Positions 1 through 6,427 of a stretch of 12,039 nt of DNA are shown one piece after another. Made by a program: the position numbers and the translations under genes. This stretch comes from Verrucomicrobiota bacterium (GTDB lineage Bacteria > Verrucomicrobiota > Verrucomicrobiia > Opitutales > Opitutaceae): contig JAEYYL010000046.1 in assembly GCA_023430825.1 (NCBI GenBank), positions 1 to 12,039 of the forward strand, given 5' to 3'. The first letter of the stretch is position 1. Each line of letters opens with the position of its first letter. Under the pieces are notes generated by a model. It was not told the DNA's origin. It saw only the letters and a program-made list of their open reading frames with translations, and ran no database searches.

Positions 1-467
1 GCAGCGAAGTGTTCATCACGCAGACGCTCGGCGGCAATGTGCCGGTGCGCACCGACCGGGGGCTGTTTCGCATCGCGGCGGCGGACGCGGGGGCGATCGC
101 CGGCTACGTGCCGGCGGCGCCGGCGGGGGCGGGTGCGGCGGCGTCGGCGGGAGAGTTCAGCGAGAAGGCGGTGTGGGAGGTGTTGAAGACGTGTTTCGAT
201 CCGGAGATCCCGGTGAACATCGTCGATCTCGGACTCGTTTACGATCTGGCGACGGAGAAGACGGAAAGCGGCGGCCACAAGGTGGACGTGAAGATGACGT
301 TGACGGCGCCGGGCTGCGGCATGGGTCCGGTGATCGCGGAGGACGCGAGGCAGAAGATCGCGGCGCTGCCGACGGTCGAGGCGGCGAAGGTGCACATCGT
401 GTGGGACCCGGTGTGGACGCCGCAGATGATTTCGCCGGAAGGGCGACTGGCGCTGGGGCTGGAGTGA
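1..467 (+). CDS. sufT: SufT-like Fe-S cluster assembly protein (DUF59/MIP18 family), 5' end cut off by window
   Basis: The DUF59 (MIP18) domain is clear. DPEIPVNIVDLGLVYD is followed by the TAPGCGMG loop with its conserved cysteine, then VWDPVWTPQMISPEGRLALGLE at the C-terminus. The leading piece, FITQTLGGNVPVRTDRGLFRI, matches the N-terminal extension that separates long SufT proteins from plain MIP18 proteins. An Ala/Gly-rich linker (about 111-160) joins the two parts. The reading frame is open to the window edge (codons AGC GAA precede the GTG at position 9). That GTG is internal, and the true start lies upstream. Members of the family take part in maturation of Fe-S proteins in the cytosol and often sit at the end of suf operons, so suf genes are expected just to the left. 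It is the only plus-strand gene here, and its codons mostly end in G, unlike the neighbours. It converges on the dihydrouridine synthase gene. Confidence 0.85.
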   Translation, partial: SEVFITQTLGGNVPVRTDRGLFRIAAADAGAIAGYVPAAPAGAGAAASAGEFSEKAVWEVLKTCFDPEIPVNIVDLGLVYDLATEKTESGGHKVDVKMTLTAPGCGMGPVIAEDARQKIAALPTVEAAKVHIVWDPVWTPQMISPEGRLALGLE

Positions 468-482
468 GCGGGGGTAGACTTT

Positions 483-565
483 GAAGGCAGGAGCCTGCTT
501 GCAGGCGATGGCAGCGACGAAAGCGGGTGATGCGCCAGATCGCCTGCAAGCAGGCTCCTACCTTC
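483..565. repeat. REPIN-like element: two inverted REP palindromes
   Basis: Two 27-nt arms (483-509 and 539-565) are inverted copies with a single mismatch, separated by 29 nt. Each arm contains its own hairpin, GCCTGC-TT-GCAGGC, followed by GAT. Read outward to inward, the right arm on the minus strand starts GTAGGAGCC; the left arm starts GCAGGAGCC. A GTAG-type tetranucleotide before an imperfect palindrome, doubled head to head, is the layout of REP/REPIN sequences mobilised by RAYT (TnpA-REP) transposases. It occupies most of the 111-bp gap between two convergent genes, where it could also help stop transcription from both sides, though no T-run follows either stem. Confidence 0.8.
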
Positions 566-578
566 CGGCTCTCGGCGC

Positions 579-1673
579 TCAGGCGGTGATCGTTTCGAGC
601 GAGCAGCCGTCGGTGGCGGCCGCGGGGGTCTCGCAATTCGGGCGGGCGATGACGCCGGCGTAAGGTTCAGCGACGAACTCGCGCGCCGGGTCGGAGAGGA
701 GGTGGCGGTCGCAGACGGCGAAGAGATCGCGCTCGGTTTCGGTGCGGCGCATGTCGTGCAGGAACGCGCCGTGAGGGTCCACGCTCTGGCCGACGAAGTT
801 CAGATACTTCTTCATCTTGTTCACGTGAAACCGCTCGAGGAGGCCGGGCGTCTGGGTTTCGCGGTAGAGCCGCTCCACGTAGTCGCGCACGTCGGCGAGG
901 GTGAGGTGCTTGACGGGCTGGCCGGCGAACTGTTCGCGGCACTGGCGGAAGATCCAGGGGTTGCGGATGGCGTGGCGGCCGATCATGACGCCGGCGGCGC
1001 GGGTGTCGGCGAGAACGGCGGCGGCGCGGGCGGCGGAAAGGATGTTGCCGTTGGCGAGGACGGGGCACTGGGCGCGCGCGACGGCGCGGGCGATGAAATC
1101 GTAGTGGACCTCGCTGCGATACATCTCCTTCACGGTGCGGCCGTGCACGCTGAGGAGGTCGACGCGGTGGGCGTTGACGAGGTCGACGATGCGGTCGAAC
1201 GGGGCCGTATCGTCAAAACCGATACGCATCTTCACGGTGAAGAGGCCGGGCGTGGCGGCGCGGAGGGTGGCGAGGATTTCGTCGACGCGGGCGGGGTCCC
1301 GCAGCAGGCCGCCGCCGACGTTTTTCTTGTAAACCTTGGGCGCGGGGCAGCCGAGGTTGAGATCGATGCCGGCGATCGGGTGACGCTGGAGTTCGACGGC
1401 GGTGCGGTGGAGATGGTGGAGATCCTCACCGATCAACTGGGCGAAGATGGGGCGGCCGGTGGCGTTCTCGTCGATCGAGCGGAGGATGTGTTTTTCCGGG
1501 CGGGACTGGGCGTGGACGCGGAAGAACTCGGTGAAAAAATAGTCGGGCGCGCCGTAGTGCGCGATGACCCGCATGAAGGCCAGGTCGGTGACGTCCTGCA
1601 TCGGCGCGAGCGCGGTGAGCGGGCTGCCGGGAGTATGACCGGGGGGCAGCGGGTGGCGGGTGGGAACGGACAT
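579..1673 (-). CDS. dus: tRNA-dihydrouridine synthase (Dus family)
   Basis: This is an FMN-dependent TIM-barrel enzyme that reduces uridine to dihydrouridine in tRNA, in the cytosol. The 364 residues hold the family marks in order: APMQDVTD at the first strand (residues 23-30), DLNLGCPAPKV with the catalytic Cys109, the KNVGGGLL segment after it, KMRIGFD (148-154), the flavin-contact HGRT (177-180), ANGNI (207-211) and MIGRHAIRNPWIF (230-242). Length is slightly above the usual 310-350; the extra is an N-terminal Pro-rich stretch and a short C-terminal tail. The ATG at 1673 lacks a visible Shine-Dalgarno sequence, and a slightly later start cannot be excluded. Which uridine it modifies cannot be told from the sequence. 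It lies 94 bp behind the DUF151 gene on the same strand and may be read with it. Confidence 0.92.
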   Translation of the reverse strand: MSVPTRHPLPPGHTPGSPLTALAPMQDVTDLAFMRVIAHYGAPDYFFTEFFRVHAQSRPEKHILRSIDENATGRPIFAQLIGEDLHHLHRTAVELQRHPIAGIDLNLGCPAPKVYKKNVGGGLLRDPARVDEILATLRAATPGLFTVKMRIGFDDTAPFDRIVDLVNAHRVDLLSVHGRTVKEMYRSEVHYDFIARAVARAQCPVLANGNILSAARAAAVLADTRAAGVMIGRHAIRNPWIFRQCREQFAGQPVKHLTLADVRDYVERLYRETQTPGLLERFHVNKMKKYLNFVGQSVDPHGAFLHDMRRTETERDLFAVCDRHLLSDPAREFVAEPYAGVIARPNCETPAAATDGCSLETITA

Positions 1674-1767
1674 GCGTGACGTGGCGGGAGGCGGCGAGCG
1701 GAGGCGTGGGGCGCGGCGGGGATCGTGATGGCCGCGGCGCAGCGAGGGCGGACGCTGGCGGAGACGC

Positions 1768-2238
1768 CTAGGGCTGTTCTTCCTCGTCGGATTCCTCGGC
1801 TTGTTGCTGGCGGACGCGTTCGAGGATCTCGGTCATGTCCTCGGTGGCATCGAGGACGGTGCGGGCGACGAAGAGCGGACGTTTTTGCTGGAGAGCGAGG
1901 ACGATGGAATCGCTCGGGCGGGCGTCGATCTCGACGATTTTTTTGCCGAGTTCGTTTTCCATGCGCAGGAGGATACGGGCAAAGAAGGTGCCTTCGCGGG
2001 CGTCGTTGACGGTGACGTGGTCGAGCTGTGCGCCGAGGCCGAGGAGGATGCTGCCGATCAAGTCGTGGGTGAGCGGGCGGTCTTTCTTCACTCCGTTCAA
2101 TGTCATCTGGATGGCGTTGCCGACGGAGTGGTCGACGTAGATGACGAAGGTTTTCTCGTCGTTGCCGAGGAACACGGCGCAGCCGTTGGCGGTGGGCATC
2201 ACGCCCTTCACGGCAATGGGGACGACATCTTTCTGCAT
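1768..2238 (-). CDS. Bifunctional nuclease family protein (DUF151/BFN)
   Basis: The 156 residues fit the DUF151 domain from nearly end to end. Visible marks are the opening VVPIAVKGVMP, the PLTHDLIGSILLGLGA segment (56-70), the VNDAREGTFFARI strand (78-89), and DARPSDSIVLAL (105-116), the most conserved part of the family. A highly acidic tail (EESDEEEQ) follows and is likely disordered. Plant and bacterial members have been reported to cleave both RNA and DNA, and a Thermotoga structure is known; the physiological role in bacteria is unsettled. Being cytosolic is inferred from the lack of a signal peptide or membrane helix. It is followed by dus after 94 bp and preceded by a 296-bp regulatory-looking gap with a TATAAT-bearing dyad. 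Confidence 0.85.
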   Translation of the reverse strand: MQKDVVPIAVKGVMPTANGCAVFLGNDEKTFVIYVDHSVGNAIQMTLNGVKKDRPLTHDLIGSILLGLGAQLDHVTVNDAREGTFFARILLRMENELGKKIVEIDARPSDSIVLALQQKRPLFVARTVLDATEDMTEILERVRQQQAEESDEEEQP

Positions 2239-2387
2239 GCGGAAGAGATGGGCGGGAGGAGGCGAAAGCGCAAGTCGGCGGGAGGCGGGGCGATTTCTTC
2301 GGTCTGACGGTGGGTAGGGGAGGGGAAAACGTCGTGCGTCAGGGGCGCAGGGAAAACAGGTCGCGGGAGCCGCACGCGTGCGGGGAG

Positions 2388-2410
2388 AATGTCATACATT
2401 ATATGACATT
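2388..2410 (-). promoter_or_regulatory. AT-rich dyad with embedded -10 box, candidate promoter/operator for the DUF151 gene
   Basis: Arms AATGTCATA (2388-2396) and TATGACATT (2402-2410) are perfect inverted copies around a 5-bp centre, in otherwise very GC-rich DNA. Read on the minus strand, the centre gives TATAAT (2403 to 2398), a perfect sigma-70 type -10 box. No good -35 hexamer lies 16-18 bp upstream. Initiation here would give a leader of about 150 nt before the DUF151 start. A dyad spanning the -10 box is the usual place for a repressor site. The promoter role is inferred. Confidence 0.5.
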
Positions 2411-2466
2411 GTGCGAGGGGGCGATTCGAGCCGACCGGAGGGGACGACGGGTTCCACCGGTCGGAA

Positions 2467-2484
2467 CGGTCGAAATTTCGACCG
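2467..2484. promoter_or_regulatory. 18-bp perfect palindrome with clustered CGGTCG motifs
   Basis: CGGTCGAAATTTCGACCG is a perfect palindrome. The left half also forms a tandem 9-bp repeat with the bases just before it (2458-2466 CGGTCGGAA, 2467-2475 CGGTCGAAA). Another CGACCG lies at 2432-2437, so four copies of the hexamer fall within 53 bp. It sits 50 bp past the lpxI stop and about 65 bp upstream of the TATAAT box of the DUF151 gene. No T-run follows on either strand, so a transcription-factor site is more likely than a terminator. The rest of the 2239-2534 gap shows nothing further. Confidence 0.4.
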
Positions 2485-2534
2485 GGTGTTGCGGGGAGGC
2501 GGCGGGCGGGAGATGCGACGGGAAGCGGACGGCG

Positions 2535-3377
2535 CTACTCGAAGCCGAGGAGGTGGATGCCCCAGGTTTTGGCCTGGGCGAGGACGGCGGGGCGATCGAG
2601 GATGATGACGCGGTTGGCTTCGAGGGCGGCGGCGGCGATGCCGGCTTCGCGCATGGTCTCGAGGGTGCGCTGGCCGAAGCAGGGGACATCGAAGCGGTAA
2701 TCCTGCGCGGCCTTGACGGTTTTCACGAAGAGGGTGCCGTCGGTTTTGAAGGTGCCGGCGCGGCGGATCGTTTCGTCGGTGCCCTCGTAGGCTTCGACGG
2801 CGAGGACGGTGCCTTTGCGGACGACGCAGCCCTGGCCGATGTCGAGTCGCGCGCATTCGCGGGCGATGTGGATGCCATGTTCGACGTAGTCGGAGTCGAT
2901 GGGAAAGGAGCGGCCGGTCATGCAGCCGGGCGTGGCGAGCTGATCGTCGAGGAAGGAGCGGGCGTCGAGCAGGCGGATGTCGAGTTTTTCGATTTCGGCG
3001 GCGATGGCGCCGAAGATGGTTTCGGCGTTGCGGCGCTTCAACGAGGCGAGGATGCGAACGGCTTTGAGGTCGGGGTGCAGGCCCTTGAAGAGGCGGCGCG
3101 GGGAGATCTGGCCGGCCATGATGGCGTAACCGGCGTCGAACTCGCGGAGGGTTTTCAGCATGCGGCCGAGCTGGCCGACGAGGAGGGTGCGGCGATCGGC
3201 GTCGGGAAACGAGGCAACGAGGTCGGGGCGGGTTTCCTCGTCGAAGGCGATGAGTTTCAGGGGAACGCCGGCGCGGCGGACGGCGGCGGCGACGAGTTGG
3301 GGGTAGAGGCCCTGGCCGGCGATGAGGGCGATGGGGCGGCGCGGATCGAAGTCGGGCGGGAGAAACGCGGAGAGCAC
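2535..3377 (-). CDS. lpxI: UDP-2,3-diacylglucosamine pyrophosphatase LpxI (DUF1009)
   Basis: LpxI hydrolyses UDP-2,3-diacylglucosamine to lipid X plus UMP in the Raetz lipid A pathway, at the cytosolic face of the membrane. It replaces LpxH in many Gram-negatives. The 280 residues carry the N-terminal Rossmann-like opening IALIAGQGLYPQLV (16-29), the middle KRRNAETIFGAIAAEIE (114-130), FLDDQLATPGCMTG (142-155), and the C-terminal domain with EGTDETIRRAG (198-208), KTDGTLFVK and QDYRFDVPCFG (225-235). Asp226 is the likely counterpart of the catalytic Asp reported for the Caulobacter enzyme (inferred from memory of the family). I place the start at a GTG (3377), which gives the usual family length; the frame stays open far upstream through the repeat spacer and antisense to nothing real, so no ATG decides it. 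The gene follows the Wzc-type gene after 230 bp rather than sitting beside lpxA/lpxB. Confidence 0.88.
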   Translation of the reverse strand: MLSAFLPPDFDPRRPIALIAGQGLYPQLVAAAVRRAGVPLKLIAFDEETRPDLVASFPDADRRTLLVGQLGRMLKTLREFDAGYAIMAGQISPRRLFKGLHPDLKAVRILASLKRRNAETIFGAIAAEIEKLDIRLLDARSFLDDQLATPGCMTGRSFPIDSDYVEHGIHIARECARLDIGQGCVVRKGTVLAVEAYEGTDETIRRAGTFKTDGTLFVKTVKAAQDYRFDVPCFGQRTLETMREAGIAAAALEANRVIILDRPAVLAQAKTWGIHLLGFE

Positions 3378-3383
3378 GGCGGG

Positions 3384-3609
3384 AAAAAGCTGAGAAGCTG
3401 AAAGACGGAAAAGCTGAAATTGGCGAGCTGCGTTCTGCGGCCTCGGGTAGGTTGGTGCTCCCGGAGCAAGACTGGGGTCTCGCGGAGCAAGACTGGGGCC
3501 TCGCGGAGCAAAACTGGGGCCTCGCGGAGCTCGGCCCTCCAGGGGTGAGAGCGGGGCGGAAACGCCGGAGGTGTTTCCGTTTTTCAGGGTTTCAGCTTCT
3601 CCGCTTTTT
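3384..3609. repeat. Small element bounded by 20-bp imperfect inverted repeats
   Basis: The left arm (3384-3403) and right arm (3590-3609) match as inverted copies at 19 of 20 positions, both built from GCTGAAA/GAGAAGC words. They enclose 186 bp holding the tandem 21-bp repeat and a stem-loop at 3557-3579 (arms CGGAAAC/GTTTCCG). The right arm overlaps the TAA of the Wzc-type gene. No coding capacity is evident. This fills almost the whole gap between that gene and lpxI. It could be a MITE-like or REP-derived element, or just an array of simple dispersed intergenic words. Confidence 0.55.
3463..3525. repeat. Tandem 21-bp repeat, three copies plus a partial fourth
   Basis: Units at 3463-3483, 3484-3504 and 3505-3525 each begin GGAGCAAGACTGGGG (third copy GGAGCAAAACTGGGG) and end CTCGC. 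They differ at one base between copies 1 and 2 and one base between copies 2 and 3. A fourth copy starts at 3526 (GGAGC) and then diverges. The first copy overlaps a small dyad, TGCTCC-C-GGAGCA (3456-3468). The unit is a multiple of three, so it reads as a 7-residue repeat in every frame, but it lies outside any supported gene. Confidence 0.85.
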
Positions 3610-5776
3610 AGCCCTGCGAGCCGTAGTATTTTTTGTAGCTCCGGTAGTAGCGGTAGTTGGAGTAATACTCGATGCGGCGGGGGGAGAGGCCGTTGAGCAC
3701 GACGCCGAGGACCTCGTTTTTCCCGTTGCGGAGCGCCTTCATGTAAAGGCGGATGTGTTTGCGGAAGGCGCGGTTGAAGCGGCAGACGTAGATGACTTCG
3801 TCGGTGCGTTCGGCGATGAGGAGGCTGTCGGTGACGGCGCCGAGCGGCGGCGAGTCGATGATGACGAGGTCGTATTCGCGTTTCAGCTTTTCGAGGAGCT
3901 GGGCGAAGATCGGGTTTTCGAGGATTTCGGTGGGGCTCTTCGAGCGGCCGCCGGAGCAGAGGAGCGACAGGTTTTCGGAGATCTTGATGATGCCGAGGGC
4001 GGGGTTGGTGGAGAGCTCGGTGTCGAGGGGCGCGCCGCTGTCGAACCAGGTGACGAGGCCGGCGGTGTTTTGCTGCTTGAAATGGCGGTGCAGCATGGGG
4101 CGGCGGAGGTCGCAGTCGACGAGGAGGGTATTCTTGCCGTGGCGGGCGAAGCTGCCGGCGAGGTTGCAGGAGATGAGGGTTTTGCCTTCGCCGGGGATGG
4201 TGCTGGTGACGAGGATCGATTTGGGAAAATCGAGTTTGGAGTGGATTTTGACGGAGCTGTAAACGCTGAGGAAGGCTTCGACGCCGGGGGCCTGCTGGTT
4301 TTGGAGGAGGAGCGAGTAGCGCTCGTCGTCCTTCATCGAGGAGAGGTCGGGGATGATGCCGAGGAGATTGGCGCCGATGAAGGATTCGACGTCCCAGGCG
4401 CTCTTGATGCGGTCGTCGATGAAGCTGAGGCCGATGGCGACGCCGAGGAAGACGAGGACGCCGATGCCGACGCAGCTGCGGATGATGGCGCGGATGTTGG
4501 GCGCGTAGGGGCCGCCGGCGGGCACGGCGCGGTCGAGGATGTGGAGGGGGATTTTCTCGAGGTTCTTGGTGGTGGAGGTCTGGCTGAACCGGTCGAGGAT
4601 CTGGAGGTAGTTGGACTTGGTGATCTGGGCCTGGTTTTCGAGGGAGCGGTATTCGACGGCGATGTCGCCGAGTTCGAGGGAGTCTTTCTCGGCGCGGGCG
4701 AATTCGAGCTGGAGGGTGCGTTCGGATTCGCGGGCTTCGCCGAGGCGGGTGGCGAGGTCGGCGATGGCGAGGTCGATGGCCTTGGCGAGCTGTTCCTCCA
4801 CGACGGTGATGCTGTTGGTGAGGTCGACCATCCGCGGATGGCGTTCGAGGTAGCGTTCGGCGAGGACGGTTTGGGACTGGCGGAGGCTGGCGAGCTGGCT
4901 GTTGAGGGAGGGGACGGTGCCGTGATTGGCGATGTATTGGATTTCGACGAGGTTGCGACCGTCGCGGCGGTAGGATTCGACGAGGTTGAACTGGTTCTCG
5001 AAATTGAGGCGAAGGAGCTGGGCGTTGGTGAGGGTGCCGCTGATGGTTTTCAACCGGTCGCCGACGATGTCGCGGCTCTTGTCGAGGGAGATGAGGTTGT
5101 GGGCCTTCATGTAGGCCTGGAGTTTCTGGTCGGCCTCCTCGGATTCCTTGCGGAGTTGTTCGGCGCGGGTGCGGAGGAATTCGACGGCGAGCTCGTTGCC
5201 GCCGCTGACGCGGTCGAGCAGGTAGCCCATGAACTCGGTGACGTAGCGGTTGGCGACGAGGGCGGCGGCTTCGGGGTCGGGGTGGCGGGCGGTGATGCTG
5301 ATGAGGAGGGAGTTGCGGGCGGGCTCGATCGAGACGGAGCCCATGGCGCCGCCGGCGGAGGGCGGCGGCGTGCCGGGCGGGAGGATTTTCAGGAAGGGGC
5401 GTTGGAGGATCTTGACCTCGTCGGGGGTGAAGGAATCGACGACGCGGGTGCGGAGCCGGCCGCTGTTGAGGATTTGGATGTTGGTATTGAGTTCGATGTC
5501 GCTGCGGACGGCGGCATCGACGACGACCTGGGAGGTGACGACGGTCTCGGGTTTCTCGAACTGCATCGTCGCGGTGCTCGCATACATGGGCGTCTCGCGG
5601 GCCTTGAAGTAGCCCATGGGGACGGCGACGAGGAGGGCGAGGGGCAGGGCGATCCAAAGGCGTTCGCGGAGGATGATGTAGTAATCCCGCAGCGTGCGAC
5701 GCTCGATGGTGTTGTCTTCGTCCCGGGCGCCGCTGACGTGAGCGGGCGGTTTGGGACTGGAGTCGGCGATCGGCAT
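3608..5776 (-). CDS. wzc: Polysaccharide co-polymerase fused to BY-type tyrosine kinase (Wzc-like)
   Basis: This inner-membrane protein controls chain length and couples export to cycles of tyrosine phosphorylation. With the start at 5776 it has 722 residues. Order: Wzz domain with first membrane helix (about 40-57, LWIALPLALLVAVPMG); a long periplasmic part with helical coiled-coil segments (about 195-400) and PYAPN before the second helix (about 433-453); then the cytosolic kinase with Walker A STIPGEGKT (525-533), Walker A' LLVDCDLRRP (551-560) and Walker B LVIIDSPP (637-644). The C-terminus is a cluster of eight tyrosines (704-718), the usual autophosphorylation tail. An ATG at 5815 would add 13 residues and overlap the upstream gene by 32 bp; the 5776 ATG, 7 bp after that gene's stop, is preferred. 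The kinase is fused, as in proteobacterial Wzc. No partner phosphatase is in view. Confidence 0.92.
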   Translation of the reverse strand: MPIADSSPKPPAHVSGARDEDNTIERRTLRDYYIILRERLWIALPLALLVAVPMGYFKARETPMYASTATMQFEKPETVVTSQVVVDAAVRSDIELNTNIQILNSGRLRTRVVDSFTPDEVKILQRPFLKILPPGTPPPSAGGAMGSVSIEPARNSLLISITARHPDPEAAALVANRYVTEFMGYLLDRVSGGNELAVEFLRTRAEQLRKESEEADQKLQAYMKAHNLISLDKSRDIVGDRLKTISGTLTNAQLLRLNFENQFNLVESYRRDGRNLVEIQYIANHGTVPSLNSQLASLRQSQTVLAERYLERHPRMVDLTNSITVVEEQLAKAIDLAIADLATRLGEARESERTLQLEFARAEKDSLELGDIAVEYRSLENQAQITKSNYLQILDRFSQTSTTKNLEKIPLHILDRAVPAGGPYAPNIRAIIRSCVGIGVLVFLGVAIGLSFIDDRIKSAWDVESFIGANLLGIIPDLSSMKDDERYSLLLQNQQAPGVEAFLSVYSSVKIHSKLDFPKSILVTSTIPGEGKTLISCNLAGSFARHGKNTLLVDCDLRRPMLHRHFKQQNTAGLVTWFDSGAPLDTELSTNPALGIIKISENLSLLCSGGRSKSPTEILENPIFAQLLEKLKREYDLVIIDSPPLGAVTDSLLIAERTDEVIYVCRFNRAFRKHIRLYMKALRNGKNEVLGVVLNGLSPRRIEYYSNYRYYRSYKKYYGSQG

Positions 5777-5783
5777 GGCGGGC

Positions 5784-6419
5784 TTAGATGATACGTTCCG
5801 GGACGTAAACGACATCGCCGGGCTCGAGGAGGATGGCGCTGTTGTTGGGGATGTTGGACCGGCGTCCGCGGATCAGGCTGTCGACATCGACGGTGATGGT
5901 GGTGATTTTGCCATCGGGAGCGGTGCGGCTGACGACGACGCTGGTGCCCCTGGCGATATCGGTGAGGCCGCCGGCCTTGGTGACGAGTTCGATGATGGAG
6001 AGCGTGGATTCGATGGGGAGGAGGTAGCGGCCGGGGGCTTTGACCTGGCCGGAGATGGAGACCTCGCGCGGGGCGTAGTCCTCGATGGAGATGGTGGCCT
6101 GGGGATTGCGGAGGTAGCGGCCGTCGATATAGGCCTGTTCGATGGCGCGTTGGGCTTCGGCGACAGTCAGGCCGGCGACATGGAGATCGCCGACGAGCTT
6201 GAGGTTGACGTTGCCGCGGGCGTCGATGCGGACGATGACGGCGAGGTCCTCCTCCTGGAAGATGGAGATGCGGATGCGATCGGTGATCGTGAGGCGGTAA
6301 ATGTAGTTCGCTTTCTCGGCGTCGGCGGCGGCGGGTTCCTGAGCGTGCGCGGGAAAGGCGGCGACGGCGAGGGCGACGAGGAGAAGCGGGCGGAGAAGAG
6401 CGGTAAGGAAACCCGACAT
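5784..6419 (-). CDS. Short polysaccharide export (OPX/Wza-type) protein lacking the outer-membrane helix
   Basis: The 211-residue periplasmic protein has a signal peptide (1-26, cleavage after AHA; no lipobox cysteine). A Poly_export domain follows (about 38-115, from NYIYRLTITDRIRISIF to NPQATISIEDY), then one SLBB domain (about 117-190, starting EVSISGQVKAPGRYLLP). It ends ILLEPGDVVYVPERII, right where E. coli Wza would continue into further domains and its C-terminal pore helix. So it cannot make its own alpha-helical outer-membrane pore, and it also lacks the lipid anchor. Such short OPX proteins are reported to work with a separate beta-barrel porin; the gene immediately upstream encodes one. 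The ATG at 6419 was chosen because it starts a signal peptide and lies 8 bp after the barrel gene's stop. The open frame continues upstream without support. Seven bp separate it from the Wzc-type gene. Confidence 0.9.
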   Translation of the reverse strand: MSGFLTALLRPLLLVALAVAAFPAHAQEPAAADAEKANYIYRLTITDRIRISIFQEEDLAVIVRIDARGNVNLKLVGDLHVAGLTVAEAQRAIEQAYIDGRYLRNPQATISIEDYAPREVSISGQVKAPGRYLLPIESTLSIIELVTKAGGLTDIARGTSVVVSRTAPDGKITTITVDVDSLIRGRRSNIPNNSAILLEPGDVVYVPERII

Positions 6420-6427
6420 GACATTAA

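Noticed and set aside
2310..3401. A 363-codon open frame on the plus strand across lpxI
   Set aside because: It is antisense to lpxI, with low-complexity Gly/Ala/Glu composition and no recognisable motif.
3557..3584. Stem-loop CGGAAAC/GTTTCCG followed by five T on the plus strand, like an intrinsic terminator
   Set aside because: No plus-strand gene precedes it, and on the minus strand, where the genes run, no T-run follows the stem. I keep it only as part of the repeat spacer.
3378..5657. Minus-strand open frame continuing upstream from lpxI for 760 codons
   Set aside because: It is out of frame with the Wzc-type gene and is Arg/Pro/His-rich, a GC-rich shadow. Only the last 280 codons are a real protein.
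3452..5791. A 779-codon open frame on the plus strand that starts in the 21-bp repeats
   Set aside because: It is antisense to the Wzc-type kinase, whose Walker motifs and tyrosine tail are beyond doubt. It is biased Gly/Ala/Glu/Val with no domain.
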